The position numbers and the translations under genes are program-made. DNA of 64,000 nt from the NCBI RefSeq assembly GCF_023053635.1, contig NC_086171.1:18122006-18186005 (forward strand), in the 5' to 3' direction. The stretch's first letter is position 1. Every line of letters begins with the position of its first letter. This DNA is from Elgaria multicarinata webbii (Eukaryota; Chordata; Lepidosauria; Squamata; Anguidae). The notes beneath the pieces were generated by a model that was given only the letters and a program-made list of their open reading frames with translations, was not told the origin of the DNA and ran no database searches. Shown here piece after piece: positions 49,986-62,210 of this stretch.

Positions 49986-51256
49986 TTTTGCCTGCAATAT
50001 GATGGCTACTTTACAGTTTCCTTTTAAAAATGGAGAGACTTCTGTTAAATTTGTGTTCCATTTGGTGCCCATCCAGTAGCCATTTGTGTTTTGGGGAGTG
50101 ATTTTCAAAAACCACTGCTTTGGTGTTAAAATAATTCACACAGAGCTGTTCCTTGGGATATCCTCCCCCAAACACTTCCAACGATCTCATACAAATTTGG
50201 GCTGTCAGGTTCAAAGAGAATTAAATTAATTTGTGTGAACGTGTATATTCCACCAAGTGGTTCCAAAGACTGCAAACCTGATATATTGGGCACTATAGAA
50301 TCACATTTGAAAGCAATCCATTAGCAGTTTCTCACATGTCTAATTACTATAATGGATAATCACAAGGGGAAAGCTTGGCTTGAGTATGGAAGACATAGCA
50401 CACTTCCCAAACAGGAAATCCATGGGTAAATCAACAAATGATGTTGGCATTTTGCTTATTTAAGTTAATTTTTAAGTTTTCTCTGATCATTTGTAATGGC
50501 ACTGGGTAATGATAATTCAGCAGAAAAATTCACGTTTTCTTCCTTAAAGGGCAGAAGCATCATAGATTTTTTTCTGATAAAGTAAAAGTGTGCCTCTTAC
50601 ATATTAACCAGCAAGTGACCATCAGCTTTTGCTTATGGAACTGGCAGGCTTTTAGGCCAAGCACTCCACCATACATACAATAAGGGAAGCATAGACTGAG
50701 CTGGGACTTTAATTATAATGAATCTTAGAGCCTGACTTCTGGAGTCAGAGACTCATGAACCATTTCCCACTTACAATGTAACTGCGAAATACCTGAGCAC
50801 TTTTTGCTCAAATAAACTGCCCTTTAAGTGAAGTCATTGTTCATCGGACTGGTCTGATTTGGCATGCAGACAAAGGAGATGTGATCTTTACTCTCTGAGC
50901 CAGCCATAGGGCTACAAGCCCTGCAATGAGTTTCTGGACTGAGAAGTGCTGTCTGTACTGTCCAGTACAGTACACTGAAGCTGGTGGAGGGGACGGGAGG
51001 ACCATGAGAAGGCACAGCCACACCACAAAATCATCATCAACTCAGAAGTTGCACAGAAAAGCTATGTTTGGATCCCAGCCAGAAGTTCTGGCAGCATGTA
51101 CCTTTTGCATGCAAGATAGTAAGATATAATCTATCTGAAACATTCTTTGGAGCCACTTTTTTTTTCCTAAACAAAAAATGATCCAGGTGAATCCACTCAC
51201 CCAAGATCAAAATACAAATACAAACCCACCCACATAAAACACATGGCATAAAAAAT

Positions 51257-51277
51257 ACACACACACACACACACACA
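51257..51277. repeat. (AC)n microsatellite
   Basis: About ten AC units. Confidence 0.9.
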
Positions 51278-52047
51278 AGCAATGCATAAAAAATAAAAAT
51301 CCACCCATAGCTATACTGCAAAGGTGGGGAGATGTGGGCTCTTTCGTGGTTGGAGCTACAATCCAGACCATGAGCAAGAGAAAGATTCAAGCTCCAAAAC
51401 CTGGCCTTACTTTGACCCCATCTGTTATGAATAAGATACATTGCTTAACCTTGACCATGTAGGAGATAAAGTTGGTGCCTGTACAAGAGATTGCAATGGA
51501 CTTTTCCCCACACTAGAATATACAAAATCAAAAGTGGACTCTGATGAAGAAATAGTACAGGATGGTGGTAGAGTGTTGTTGAAAAGAGAGCACAACTCAC
51601 ACTTCTAGGAACCAAAATAGAAGACAAACTGTCCAATGAAGTTGTTTTCAGTAACCCAAACAATAAAGGAACATGCAGTTGTGGAGAGCTGTAATATTTA
51701 AAATATCGGGATCAATTTTATGACTTTTGACACCACAACTGCTTTCTAAAGTGATAACTTGGCATGTATTTTTCAGGTCTGCAGGCTTTGTAAAATATGG
51801 TTGACTATAGAAAAATAAACATACTTCATTTTGAAAATATACTCTGTTCGTTAAATTCCAAAACCTGTGTATAGAGTGCATAAAGTTTGGAAGTGGACTT
51901 GTCTGCAAAATCTAAGATTACAGAGGTACAGTAATATTTCTCTAATTGGATTTGCAGAAAATTCTCATTCTTCTTGTTAATGGTTTCCCCTCTCCAGCAT
52001 TTCAGCAGTTCATTATGCTGCACACTTTGAAAGCTGTTATATAAAGT

Positions 52048-52081
52048 CTTGTTTCCACTTGTTTCCACTTGTTTCCACTTG
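52048..52081. repeat. Tandem repeat, about 11-bp unit x3
   Basis: Three direct copies of TTGTTTCCACT ending in TTGG. Confidence 0.85.
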
Positions 52082-52422
52082 GATTGAAAGGAATTACAGT
52101 ATTGTATATGCAAGACCTAAAAATTAACTTTATGCTTTAAAGCAAAAGTAAATCTTGCGTATACTAGAAATTTCTAGATTTCCCTTTTTAGATTTATTTT
52201 TATATACCTTCAAAAATAAACTTGAATTAGAGAGGTTCATTGACATATATAGTTTCAGGTAAATTAATCTGCATTTCAGATTGCATTTACTTAAATCCTG
52301 CTCCCTTTCCTCACTCCCATTCCCCCAATTCTTGTAAGAGGGATAAATGTTCTTTTACCACTGGGAAAGCCACTGGTATTTTAAGGAACAGTCTTTCTGC
52401 TATGATTTTCAGAGAGGCAATG

Positions 52423-53040
52423 GGGCTGTTCACACAACACGCCAACCCACACAGTGGTTGAGTGTGGGGTTTTTATTGAACCGTGTTTTGTTGTTGTTGA
52501 ACCGTGGGTTAGCATGTTGTCTGAACCCAGGACACCCCAAACAACCTAACAACAAACCATGGATTGCCAAGGTGGCTTGTTTGAGAAAATGTCCTGGGTT
52601 TAGGCAACACGTTAACCCATGATTCATCAAAGAAGCCACAATTTAACAACAACTCACACTCTACCACTGAGTGTAGGTTAGTGTGTTGGGTGAACCAAGT
52701 CAGTGAAGAATTGGTAGAGTAGGGGTTGTTTGTTGAACTGTGGGTTAGCATGTTGTCTGAACCTGTTACATTTTCTACAGGATAAATATGCAGTGTGGCT
52801 TATTTTTCTCAAACAAGCCACCTTGAAAACCTACGGTTTGTCTATTGTACTGCACGCTAGATCTGGATGACATGCCAACCCACACTGCGTCATGGGGAAT
52901 TATGGAATCCAACAAACCATGGTTTCTCATCGTGTATTGTTTGTGGTTAACAAACCATGGTTTGTTAGCTCGGTTGGGTTCACACAACAACCCATGATTC
53001 GATAATCCTTACTCTGGGCTGGTATGTCATATGAACGACC
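52423..53040. mobile_element. DNA transposon/MITE with nested inverted repeats
   Basis: Outer ends GGGCTGTTCACACAACACGC (about 52424) and GGTATGTCATATGAACGACC (53021-53040) are imperfect inverted repeats. Inside, GTGGGTTAGCATGTTGTCTG recurs twice (about 52504 and 52741), CAAACAAGCCACCTTG faces CAAGGTGGCTTGTTTG, and AACAAACCATGG recurs. No transposase frame. Confidence 0.65.
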
Positions 53041-56000
53041 TGATTAGTTAAAAATAGATCCTTATAGCTATGTCCTTGGGCTACTCTTGGTACTACCAAA
53101 CCAGTGCGAAGGCTGGTTATTCAGTGGGGAGGCACATGTTGTCTTTACAAGTTCATGAGCACTCTCCAGATGTTTCAAGGTTGAGTGCTGGCTCTGAATC
53201 AAAGTATCAGAATTCCAAGATGATGCTCTGGCTTAGATGAAATCCTTATGTTACTATTTCAGGAAAATCCATTGTCTATAAATTGTAGGCTACAAAGCAG
53301 AAAGATGTATATTCATGTAACTTAGCTGAGGCAATATTTGATCAGACAATGAAACAGACTCTCATTGATAAAAAATAATAATGCTGCCCAGTTGCAAACT
53401 TCCTTGGCTAGAGTGAAATCATATCAGAGCTAATGATGTTGAGTAAAGGGGTTGCCCGCATACAGAAACATTACATCAAAAGCATGCCATTCAATTAATG
53501 GCTTCTATTGCAGCACCACAACAGAAAAATATACGGTTGCCAACTTATAGGTATGAAGTAAGAAGCGTTGTTGAAAAATAGAGGAAAGAAATAGTGGGAA
53601 TATAAACACTATCAAAAGCTTCTTGTGAAATAAGAGGCTTCTCTGTTCCCAAGATATGTTCCATGGTTCTACTTGCTTGAACTGCCATTATGAAGCAGTT
53701 CTGTTTAGTTAAAAGCTGCCCATGAACTGACTGTAGTAGAATGTCTTGTTGATAAATGTCATTGAACTGAATTGCACTGCATTATAATACAAATTTGCAG
53801 CTACCTTAAGAACTGTCAAATATTCTTTAAAAACTGTATAATATCCAGGACTTTTTTATTCATTTTGCTGCACCCCCACCCCCTTCCTTCTTTTTTCAAC
53901 TTTACACTTTTATACAGTCGTCCATTTTATATGCAGTCATCCCTTTCTCCAGTATTTTCTTTTAAAATGTTTGGTGCTTAGAATGCTTTTTTCTGCTTTT
54001 AACTTAACAAAAGAGCCCACTTTTTTCATTTTACTGGAATTAATTTGGCTGAAACTTCCCCAACTGTATTGCAAATACCTCCCACTTTACTGCTATGGAT
54101 TTCCCAAGCGTTACTGAATTTCTGCCACTTAAAAAAAAAAATCTTTTCACATTACTTCAAAGTCTTCTTCTCTAAGCCCTGGTCGTCTTTGTGTTATTAC
54201 CTTTCCTAAAGACGCTCATCAGCATCTCAGACTTGATGTTATAGCTAGATCCTAGGTGCTCTTCAGCTGCAACATGATACATCACATTTGGAGCATTTTA
54301 TAACCATTGGGTCTGGACTAGCCTTTGACTTTGCTCATCATCCTATCAGAGTATTTCTGATGATTGCTCAGCCCAGCCCTTTGAATTTAAACCACGCAGT
54401 GAAATTCATAACCATAATTCTGCTTGAGGCTTATATGATACACCCTATAATTGGGCTGAAGCACTTTTGAACTGCTGCTTTCTGAGCAGAATAAATGTCT
54501 ACATGAAGACATTATTAGCTGGTATGAAAACATATCAAATCTGTCCACTTATACAGGGTCCCCCTCATTGAAATCCTGTAGTGGCATAAAATATAATTAT
54601 TCAATAAGGGCATCTTTTATTAAATGCCCTTGCAAATGGGGGTAAGTACACTTTTAATTGAATAAATAGTGTTTCCTAATGCATTTTTGCCAATTCTCAG
54701 AATATATCAGCCATATTAAACTAAAACCTAGTTCATATGCTCCATTTTTCATTGCTCTATTTAACAGTTACTAATTTGGGGGTTGGGGGGTGTCTGTTGT
54801 AATAATGACTACGGAGATTTTTTGATCCCGACTTCCTGCCACCAGATTTCTCCTAGACCTGTCAAACATTTTAAGTAGCCTCCACTTTCCCACACTTCTC
54901 AATGAATACTGACATACCTAACTTAAAAGGATTACTTGCTGCTGAGAAGAATTGTAATCCTCTTTTTCCTGCTCTGTAAATCCTCTGGTAAGTAAAAGAG
55001 AATGGCTGAGACCTATTCTGCAAAGCAAGGTAATCACCATCTGGTAAGATACTGTTGTATACAAAAATATAAATTAAAAAGTCTTACGATTTACTTGTGC
55101 TCACACACATCCTGTAACAGAGTCTAGGTGTTTTAATTCCATGCCCTTTGTTTTCTCAGCCTTTCATTATGCATACTTTTCCAGAAGTGTCTTAATTCAT
55201 AGCCACAAAGAATTTTAGTAACGGTTGTTTGTTTTCTTTTATTCCTTACATGATGTAAGGATATGGTGATCTAGTTTCCAGAATGCAGTATAACTTCCAT
55301 TTTAAAAGGGTAACCTTGAGTCTGTAGAAAAGTTATTTCCATTACATATTCTACCACATATTTTGCCCCATATTCTGCACCTGATATGTAGTTTAAACAA
55401 AACAGCCTTGCCGCTTGATACAAACAAGAAAGATTACCCCGGGGTAGTTTGTGCATCTGCAGGGCTCCTTTCTTCCTCTTGGTATGACAGACTTGGCAAA
55501 ATGGAATGTAGCAGAAATCCCTAGGTTTAGGAATAACTTTACTGGATGAAACTTCATTCCTAAATATATCATTTTCTTAGATGCCATAAACATGCATATC
55601 ATGCACCTTTAGTTCTGTAAACCTAATGTAAAAATTATGCTGCCATCATAAGCTTAAGCTTTTGTTCTCTCTGGTTTCTCTGGAACAAAGATAGAACCAC
55701 AATTTGTGATGCATGTGTGCAGCAAAGCAGCATTGCCTTTGCTTTCTTTAGTGATGGTGGTCCTTTTGTGTGGCTAGTTGTGTGGCTACAGTACTCCAAA
55801 TATATCTACTGGTGATTTGGTTGGCAGGCTGTATGAGACAAAGTTTATAACGTAGATACAGGCGAGGGAGGATTTCTTTTTCGTTTCTGTTGCAACAGGT
55901 AAACTGGTACTTGCGGATCAAGTCCTTGAATAAGGGGCTTCTGAATTTCACTGCAGGAGAGGTGTAGGAGTCCTACTCACACATTAAAACCGCTTCTATG

Positions 56001-56500
56001 TAACATTAACTGGTTCTAGGCTGTTCTTCTTAGACTTAATATTAATAAAGCCAATGACATAGATGATGAAGTCTTGCACTTCCAGGAATGGAAGGGCTTC
56101 TTCTGTTTGTGGAGAGGTCTTCAATCCAGTGGAGGCTGCAATTGACAGAAGGGAGTGGGCAAGGAGAGCCAATTCCCACCAATTCGCCCTGCAGCCCCAT
56201 GCCATGTCCCATGCTTTTGCAGTGGGCTCCACAATTCAGTCAAGCAGATTTGGGGGAGCACAGGGGACTGCAAGAAACTTGGTGAAAATTTCCTCCCCCT
56301 CCTCTTCTTCCACTGGGTGTTCTACTCATAGAGTCACTGGATCCATGCCAGTGTTTGCATACCTTGTACAACCCAATACATAATATCTGCATATTTAACT
56401 ACTATATCAATCTGTGATACTATACCCATGTACTCCCAAATGATAACATTTTCTAATTTGCATGCTACCCTTACTAAGCACTCGTGTTAGCATAGCAAGT
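53041..56500. other. Gene-free AT-rich stretch
   Basis: No domain-bearing frame, RNA gene or clear repeat recognised. A 60-residue frame at 54288-54470 has no family resemblance I can name. Confidence 0.5.
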
Positions 56501-56504
56501 CTTA

Positions 56505-57068
56505 GGCCATTGCTAGACCTACCTGATAATCCGGTGCTGAGGAGGGGCCAGCCTGCGCTAGAAGTAGTGTGGGCTGTTGCTCCAATCCACACGTCAGATG
56601 CGACGGGCTGCAGGAAAGCCCCGTTGTGTCCTCTATTTTGTTTGTAGTGTTAAAGGGCCGGGTGTGCACGAGCGCTCCAGCGGCAAAGGTAAGTCTTTAA
56701 AAAAAAAAAAGTTCTCCCTGCTCCCCCACCCTGCCCAGACCTCCCCCCTGGCTCTGATCTCTCTGCCCCCCCACCCTGGTTCCGATCTCCCTGCCCTGCC
56801 CTGATGGCTGCAGCGCTCCTGTGGAGCGCTGCACCCTGTCCACCACTTTTCCCGGCTACTTGTAAGTAATTGCGGTAGCCGGGAAAAGCGGCGGACCGGT
56901 CTACATGCTTGCGGTCTTGGGCTCAGCCCGAGACTGTGGGAAATACTGGGCTACAACTGTAGCCAAATACCCTGGGGCAAGGGAGGGTTACCCCTGCCTG
57001 ACCCCGGGATACCCTGTGCGTCATCTGGACGCACAGAGGCGAGCCTAAACCCTGGTCTGGCAATGGCC
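56505..57068. mobile_element. GC-rich MITE, PIF/Harbinger-like, complete
   Basis: GGCCATTGCTAGACC (56505-56519) and GGTCTGGCAATGGCC (57054-57068) are inverted repeats matching at 14 of 15 positions, flanked on both sides by TTA (56502-56504, 57069-57071). A 3-bp TTA duplication points to PIF/Harbinger. The interior has CpG-rich ends, TGCGTCATCTGGACGCACAG near the right side and a poly-A/CT-rich centre. No coding capacity. Confidence 0.78.
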
Positions 57069-57663
57069 TTAGGATCACCGTTAGTTTTCAGATAACCACA
57101 TCTGAGCACCTTGCCATTTCTTAAGCTAGCCAGCAGGGCTGGCCTTCCCATGAGGTGGAGTGAAGCCCCCACCTCAGGTGATGGAGCAGGAGGAGCAATG
57201 AATTGCATTGCCCATCCCCACTCCCCCCAAGAAGACCTACTGCCACCTCCAGGAGATGCTTTGGAGAGCCTTGCCGGTCCTGATCCATCACCATGGCAAA
57301 CTGCATAGTGATAGAGCAGCCACCCACTCAGAGCCAGGCAGTGTTTGGAGAGCTTGTGCCAGGGCAGCTATCCATCAACAATGTACACACTTTTAAAATA
57401 ATCCATTTGCCAGTCATGAAAATTCTAACTAATCATCTTTCAGCTGTACTTGAACTGCCTTGATCTTGCTGCTGGTTGACAATAGTTTGGTCACTACCTG
57501 AGTCTGGAAGACCTCAGATTAAAGCTTCAAGTTCAACAGGGGTTCTACAATACAGTTAGGCTGTATTCAAAAGAGCACAGAACCACCCATGTTCTATGGT
57601 GGTGTCCATATTCTATATTGACCTGCCACTTCAAGCACATCTGTCCCTATTTCTTTTAGACAA

Positions 57664-57668
57664 AACAT

Positions 57669-57711
<43 letters not shown>

Positions 57712-58738
57712 TTACATTTATATACTGCCCAATAGCCAAAGCTCTCTGGGCGGTTCACAAAAATTAAAACCATAATAAAACAACCAACATGTTAAAAGCA
57801 CAATTACAAAATACAGTATAAAAAGCACAACCAGGATAAAACCACGCAGCAAAATTGATATAAGATTAAAATACAGAGTTAGAACAGTAAAATTTAAATT
57901 TCAGTTAAAATTAAGTGTTAAAATACTGAGAGAATAAAAAGGTCTTCAGCTGGTGACGAAAGCAGTACAGTGTAGGCGCCAGGCGGACCTCTCTGGGGAG
58001 CTCATTCCACAACCGGGGTGCCACAGCGGAGAAAGCCCTCCTAGTAGCCACCTGCCTCACTTCCTTTGGCAGGGGCTCACGGAGAAGGGCCCCTGTAGAT
58101 GATCTTAAGGTCCGGGCAGGTACATATGGGAGGAGGCGTTGCTTCAAATAACCTGGCCCCAAACCGTTTAGGGCTTTAAATGTCAATACCAGCACTTTGA
58201 ATCAGGCCCGGACCTGGACTGGCAGCCAATGAAGTTGTAAAAGGACTGGCGTAATGTGAACTCGTCGGCCAGTTCCTGTTAGTAAATGGGCTGCCTTGTT
58301 TTGTACCAGCTGAAGTTTCCGGACCGTTTTCAAAGGCAGCCCCATGTATAACATTGCAGTAATCCAAACGAGAGGTTATCAGAGCATGGATAACTGTAGC
58401 TAGGCTATCTCTGTCCAGATAAGGGCGTAGTTGGTATATCAACCTAAGCTGATAAAAGGTGCTCTTTGCCACTGAGTTCACCTGTGCCTCAAGTGACAGT
58501 TCTGGATCCAAGAGCACCCCCAAACTACGGACCCGATCCTTTAGGGGGAGTGCAACCCCGTCCAGGACAGGGCAAACATCACCTCGCCGGACAGATGAGC
58601 CACCCGCTAACAGTACCTCCGTCTTGTCTGGATTGAGTCTTAGTTTGTTAGCCCTCATCCAATCCATTACCGTGCCCAGGCACTGGTTCAGAACAGCCAC
58701 TGCCTCACCTGGGTTTGATGAAAAGGAAAGGAAAGGGG
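57664..58738 (-). mobile_element. Recent L2 LINE 3' half, minus orientation
   Basis: Begins (5'-truncated) at LSFSSNPGEAVAVLNQ, just after the position of the YADD motif, and runs through VRRGDVCPVLDGVALPLKDR, SLGVLLDPELSLEAQVNSVA, then (after a frame break near 58330) TFKALNGLGPGYLKQRLLPY and LWNELPREVRLAPTLY. The 3' tail has CCGCCCAGAGAGC on the minus strand and (TAAA)n at 57668-57712. Very close to the 38.9-42.3 kb copy. Confidence 0.88.
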
Positions 58739-59764
58739 GAGCTGGAAACATAGCTCCCCCTCCCCCAAAGCCTTTTTTGCTGGTTATTAACAGGTCAGGT
58801 CATTGGACTTCTCAGTGCCGTTTGATGGCATTGACCATAAGTATGGAGGGGGGGATTATGCTGGGGTTTCCACAGAGCTCTATTTTATCCCACGTGCTTT
58901 TCAACATATCCATGAAGCCATTGGGAGAACTTGTCCAAGGATGTAGGATGAGGTGTCATCAATATGTAGATAACACCCAGCTTTACCCTTCTTTTTCATC
59001 TAGCCCAGGTTAGGCAATAGGTGTTCTGAATCAGTGCCTGGGTGCAGTAATGGAGTGCATGGCAACCAATTAACTGAGACTCAATCCAGACAAGATGGCG
59101 GTGTTGTTAGTAGGTGGTTCATTTCTCCAGCTGAGTGGTGTTTAACTTGTTCTAGAGGTTGTTGCACTGCCCATAAAGGATTTGGTTCATAATTTGGGAA
59201 CACACTGGATCCAGCATTGCCACTGGAGACACAGGGTGGCCCTAGTGGTACAGAGTGCATTTTATAAGCATACCAACTGCAACCTTATCTGCACAGAGAT
59301 AGCGTGGTTACAATTATCCATGCTCTAGCAATGTCTTCTTTGGATTACTGCCATGCGTTATACATGGAACTGTCTTCGAAATACTGTCCAGAAATGTGAG
59401 CTGATCCAAAATAGGGCGATGAGATTGTTAACAGGAACTGAACGATATTATGCCATTTGTTTGCCCTCTGCACTGGCATTTAGTCTGTTTCTGGACCCCA
59501 ATTCAAAGTGCTAATATAATTTTTTAAAGCCTTAAGTGGATTGGGGCTAAGTTACCTGAAGTATCATCTCTTATCATATATGCTCAGACCATAAGATTAC
59601 CTTCAGTGGCCTTCTCTTGGTGCTCCCACCAAGTAAATTGAGCTGAGTAGCTAATAAAGAGAGGGCCTTCTCAGTGGTGGCACTCATTAGGGAATAGCCT
59701 CCCCAGAGAACCTGGTCTTGTTTCTACATTGTAGTCTTTTTATTGCCAGATTCATCCTGGCTTT
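58739..59764 (+). mobile_element. Old L2 LINE, RT region (first part)
   Basis: Degenerate plus-strand L2. LDFSVPFDGIDH-like sequence near 58805 matches LDLSAAFDTIDH; VLFNISMKPLGELVQGCRMR and CHQYVDNTQLY (58890-58985) match MLFNIYMKPLGEVIQ and YADDTQLY, with the catalytic DD altered to DN. It continues to the C-terminus near 59750 with many breaks, is interrupted by CR1, and resumes at about 60335. Confidence 0.75.
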
Positions 59765-60334
59765 TTAGTCCTTCAATATACCTTGACTTCAACAAAGCAT
59801 TTGACAAAGTGCCCCATGATTTTCTGATTAGCAAACTAACTAAAATGGGCTAGATGGAACAACTATTAGGTGGATCCACAGAAGGCTACAGAATAGGACT
59901 CAAATGGTACCTTCTCAAAGCGTGGGGAGGTAACGAGCGGGCTACCCCAGTGTTCTTCAACATTTTTATTAATGACTTGGATGAGGAGGTGCAGGGAATG
60001 CTTATCAAATTTTCCAATGACACATAATTGGGAGGGATAGAGGAGGGCCAGGATCTCTTTTCAATCATCCCAGAGTGCAGGACACGGAATAACAGGCTCA
60101 AGTTACAGGAAACCAGATTCCGGCTGGACATCAGGAAAAACTTCCTGACTGTTAGAGCAGTATGACAATGGAACCAATTACCTAGGAAGGTCATGGGCTC
60201 TCCCACACTAGAGGCCTTCAAGAGGCAGCTGAACAGCCATCTGTCAGGGATGCTTTAAGGCGGATTCCTGCCTTGAGCAGAGGGTTGTACTCAATGGCCT
60301 TACAGGACGCTTCCAACTTAACTAGTCTATGATT
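59765..60334 (+). mobile_element. CR1 LINE with internal deletion, inserted in L2
   Basis: YLDFNKAFDKVPHDFLISKL and VFFNIFINDLDEEVQGMLIK (about 59778-60020) are CR1 RT motifs. After FSNDT (FADDT equivalent) the sequence jumps near 60040 to the C-terminal tail CAGGATCTCTTTTCAATCAT and ends ACTTAACTAGTCTATGATTA. The span between RT and tail is deleted relative to the 46.7-kb copy. Confidence 0.75.
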
Positions 60335-60505
60335 ATTATTTTTTAAATGGTGTTCATATTATTTTTTACCTTAGCACTGTTGTTGGTTTTATTTTGTTGT
60401 TGTTGGGTATATGCTATATTTTATGTTTTTATATATTGTTTGAGCTCTGTTTTGTGAAGCACCCAGAGAGCTTTAGGTGGTATAGAAATGTAATAAATAA
60501 ACTGG
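60335..60505 (+). mobile_element. Old L2 LINE 3' tail (continuation after CR1)
   Basis: GAAGCACCCAGAGAGCTTTA then GGTGGTATAGAAATGTAATA and AATAAAC, the L2 tail expected after the part ending at 59764. Confidence 0.7.
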
Positions 60506-60534
60506 TCCGTTTAGCTAGGTACTGTCTACTCTAA

Positions 60535-60650
60535 GTAATAGCAGCATACCAGGGTCTACTGCCCAAGATCCTTTTAGATGTATATGTCAAGAATTGAACC
60601 TGTAACCTTAAACATACCAGGCATGTGCTCTATTGCTGAGCAATGGGATC
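60535..60650 (-). mobile_element. tRNA-type SINE fragment
   Basis: On the minus strand: CCATTGCTCAGCAATAGAGC (A box) and TTACAGGTTCAATTCTTGAC (B box GGTTCAATTCT). Same family as 33808. Confidence 0.6.
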
Positions 60651-60777
60651 ATGTGGCATGGAGATGTTTTTTTCTGTTGAGCCTTATGTTGAAATCTGGC
60701 AGTGCTTAGTTTAAAAATTGGGTGCGGGGTGTGTGTAGATTTTAAAGTATTTTGTTAATGACATTTTTAATATGTGT

Positions 60778-61195
60778 CATGGGCTGAGCCCATGGTTCCT
60801 TTAAGAGAACATCTTTATTTCATCCCGGGGAGTGGGGTTTCTTTGTGTCCGAAAAGGCAGTAGCAAGTAAAATGCCAAGGCCACGCTGGACGAGAAGCAT
60901 CTGGCATCTGATAACGCCTCCCCAGGCTGGTACTGGGGAGAGTAACAAGTTGCAGCAGTGCAATGTCTGGGAGCATTCTCCCCTCCTTTTGGGAGAGGTG
61001 TGGGTTGCTATGGGGTTTCTATTGGTCAAGGTGGGTCTGGTGACAAGGGGGTCCCAGAAAGGGATAAAAAGCCTAGGCACCCAAGGGTCCGGTCTCTTTC
61101 CTGTGGGTGTCAGGAGTCCAGCATGTGCGTGGTGAGTTAGAGCGTCCAGGCCTGGCCGGCTGGATAATCCACTATATCTACTTTAGGTTCCATTG
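60778..61195 (+). mobile_element. LTR-like fossil fragment (tentative)
   Basis: Starts TGTCATGGGCTGAGCCCATG and has a TATA-like GGGATAAAAAGCC (about 61060) followed by a CCGGTCTCTTTCCTGTG block, the layout of an LTR promoter. The right edge is unclear and no internal genes are seen. Low confidence. Confidence 0.3.
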
Positions 61196-61504
61196 CAGAA
61201 TTGAGATCCGAGCACTATAGGAGGAGCATTTCCTTTCCCACTTTTCTGTTACATTCTGCTTTAGGTGGTGCTGTGGGATAGCAGAATAGCACAAATACAT
61301 TAGAGGAAATCACACTTTCTTTTGCCATCAGAAATAATACCCCATCTCCCTTGCCCTAAAAAAAAACCTGGCAGAAAGTGCTATTTACAAACTGAAGCAA
61401 AGCTGGAATGCCACAGCATTGTCTAAAGAACCCGTAAACAACCATGAGTAGGGAATGGTGAGCGCACAACAATTCCCTTGTGTAGAAAAGCTCATTGCAA
61501 GACA

Positions 61505-62090
61505 GAGGTAAGAAATAAAGAGACGACACACAGAACTTTGGGTTTAAACAGGGCCACATTTATTAAAGATCTGCAAAAGGGGTGAGAGATTTTATCGGGC
61601 ATCCAGCCTGGCCTGCTTTCAGACCTTTCTGAGTAAGGGCGAGCATTCTTGGCCAGTGGGTTGGTGCTGCATCCTTCACCCTCCCACTGGCCTCTTGGGG
61701 ATAGGAAGACCTTCCCTTATCACCCCAAAACCCAGGCCACCAGGCTCAAGGTGGGTGAGAAAGGTTGGCCTCAGAGGTAATCCTTATCTCCCAGCCTGAC
61801 CACAAGGCTCAATACTGGGAGCCCTCGGGAATTACCTGTCACAGCAACAGTGCCTGAATGATCACCGATAAAATTCCCTCTGGATGCCCGTTCCTACCTG
61901 CCATGGGGGGCATCAAGCCACTTGATTAGTCCCCCCCCCAATTTAAGAGCCCAATATTAATCCCTCCCAGTCCAGTGGCACCACCCTAAGTTACTCAATC
62001 ACAATTGGGCACATCTCTCCCTTTACCCCGTCCGCAATTTCCTCCCCACGCCCAGGCTTAGCCGGGCGTGGCAGAATGGCCATAGTCTCT
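61505..62090 (-). mobile_element. LTR-like fossil fragment (tentative)
   Basis: On the minus strand, after a GC-rich part (CCACGCCCGGCTAAGCCTGG), it reads ATCTTTAATAAATGTGGCCC and then TGTGTGTCGTCTCTTTATTT, like a poly(A) signal with R-U5 of an LTR. Family unknown and ends not fixed. It may be unrelated to the 60778 fragment. Confidence 0.35.
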
Positions 62091-62108
62091 ACAGTTCAAG
62101 CTAATGAA

Positions 62109-62210
62109 CAATCAGTTGCCATAGAATCATAGAATAGCAGAGTTGGAAGGGGCCTATAAGGCCATCAAGTCCAACCCCCTGCTCAGTGTTGCATTTAGCT
62201 TCACATCCCA
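62109..62210 (-). mobile_element. CR1 LINE 3' tail
   Basis: Plus strand reads CATAGAATCATAGAATAGCA, GAGTTGGAAGGGGCCTATAA and GGCCATCAAGTCCAACCCCC, the reverse complement of the canonical CR1 3' end. Confidence 0.85.

Larger units (their letters stand above)
49990..52420. other. Gene-free AT-rich stretch
   Basis: I recognise only an (AC)n at 51257-51277 and a short tandem repeat of unit TTGTTTCCACT (about 52048-52081, three copies). Confidence 0.5.

Noticed and set aside
54288-54470. 60-residue frame with hydrophobic stretches
   Set aside because: Too short, no homologous family recognised, isolated in AT-rich DNA.
58459-59013. 184-residue plus frame
   Set aside because: It is the antisense of the minus-strand L2 running into the old plus-strand L2; chance open frame across two repeats.
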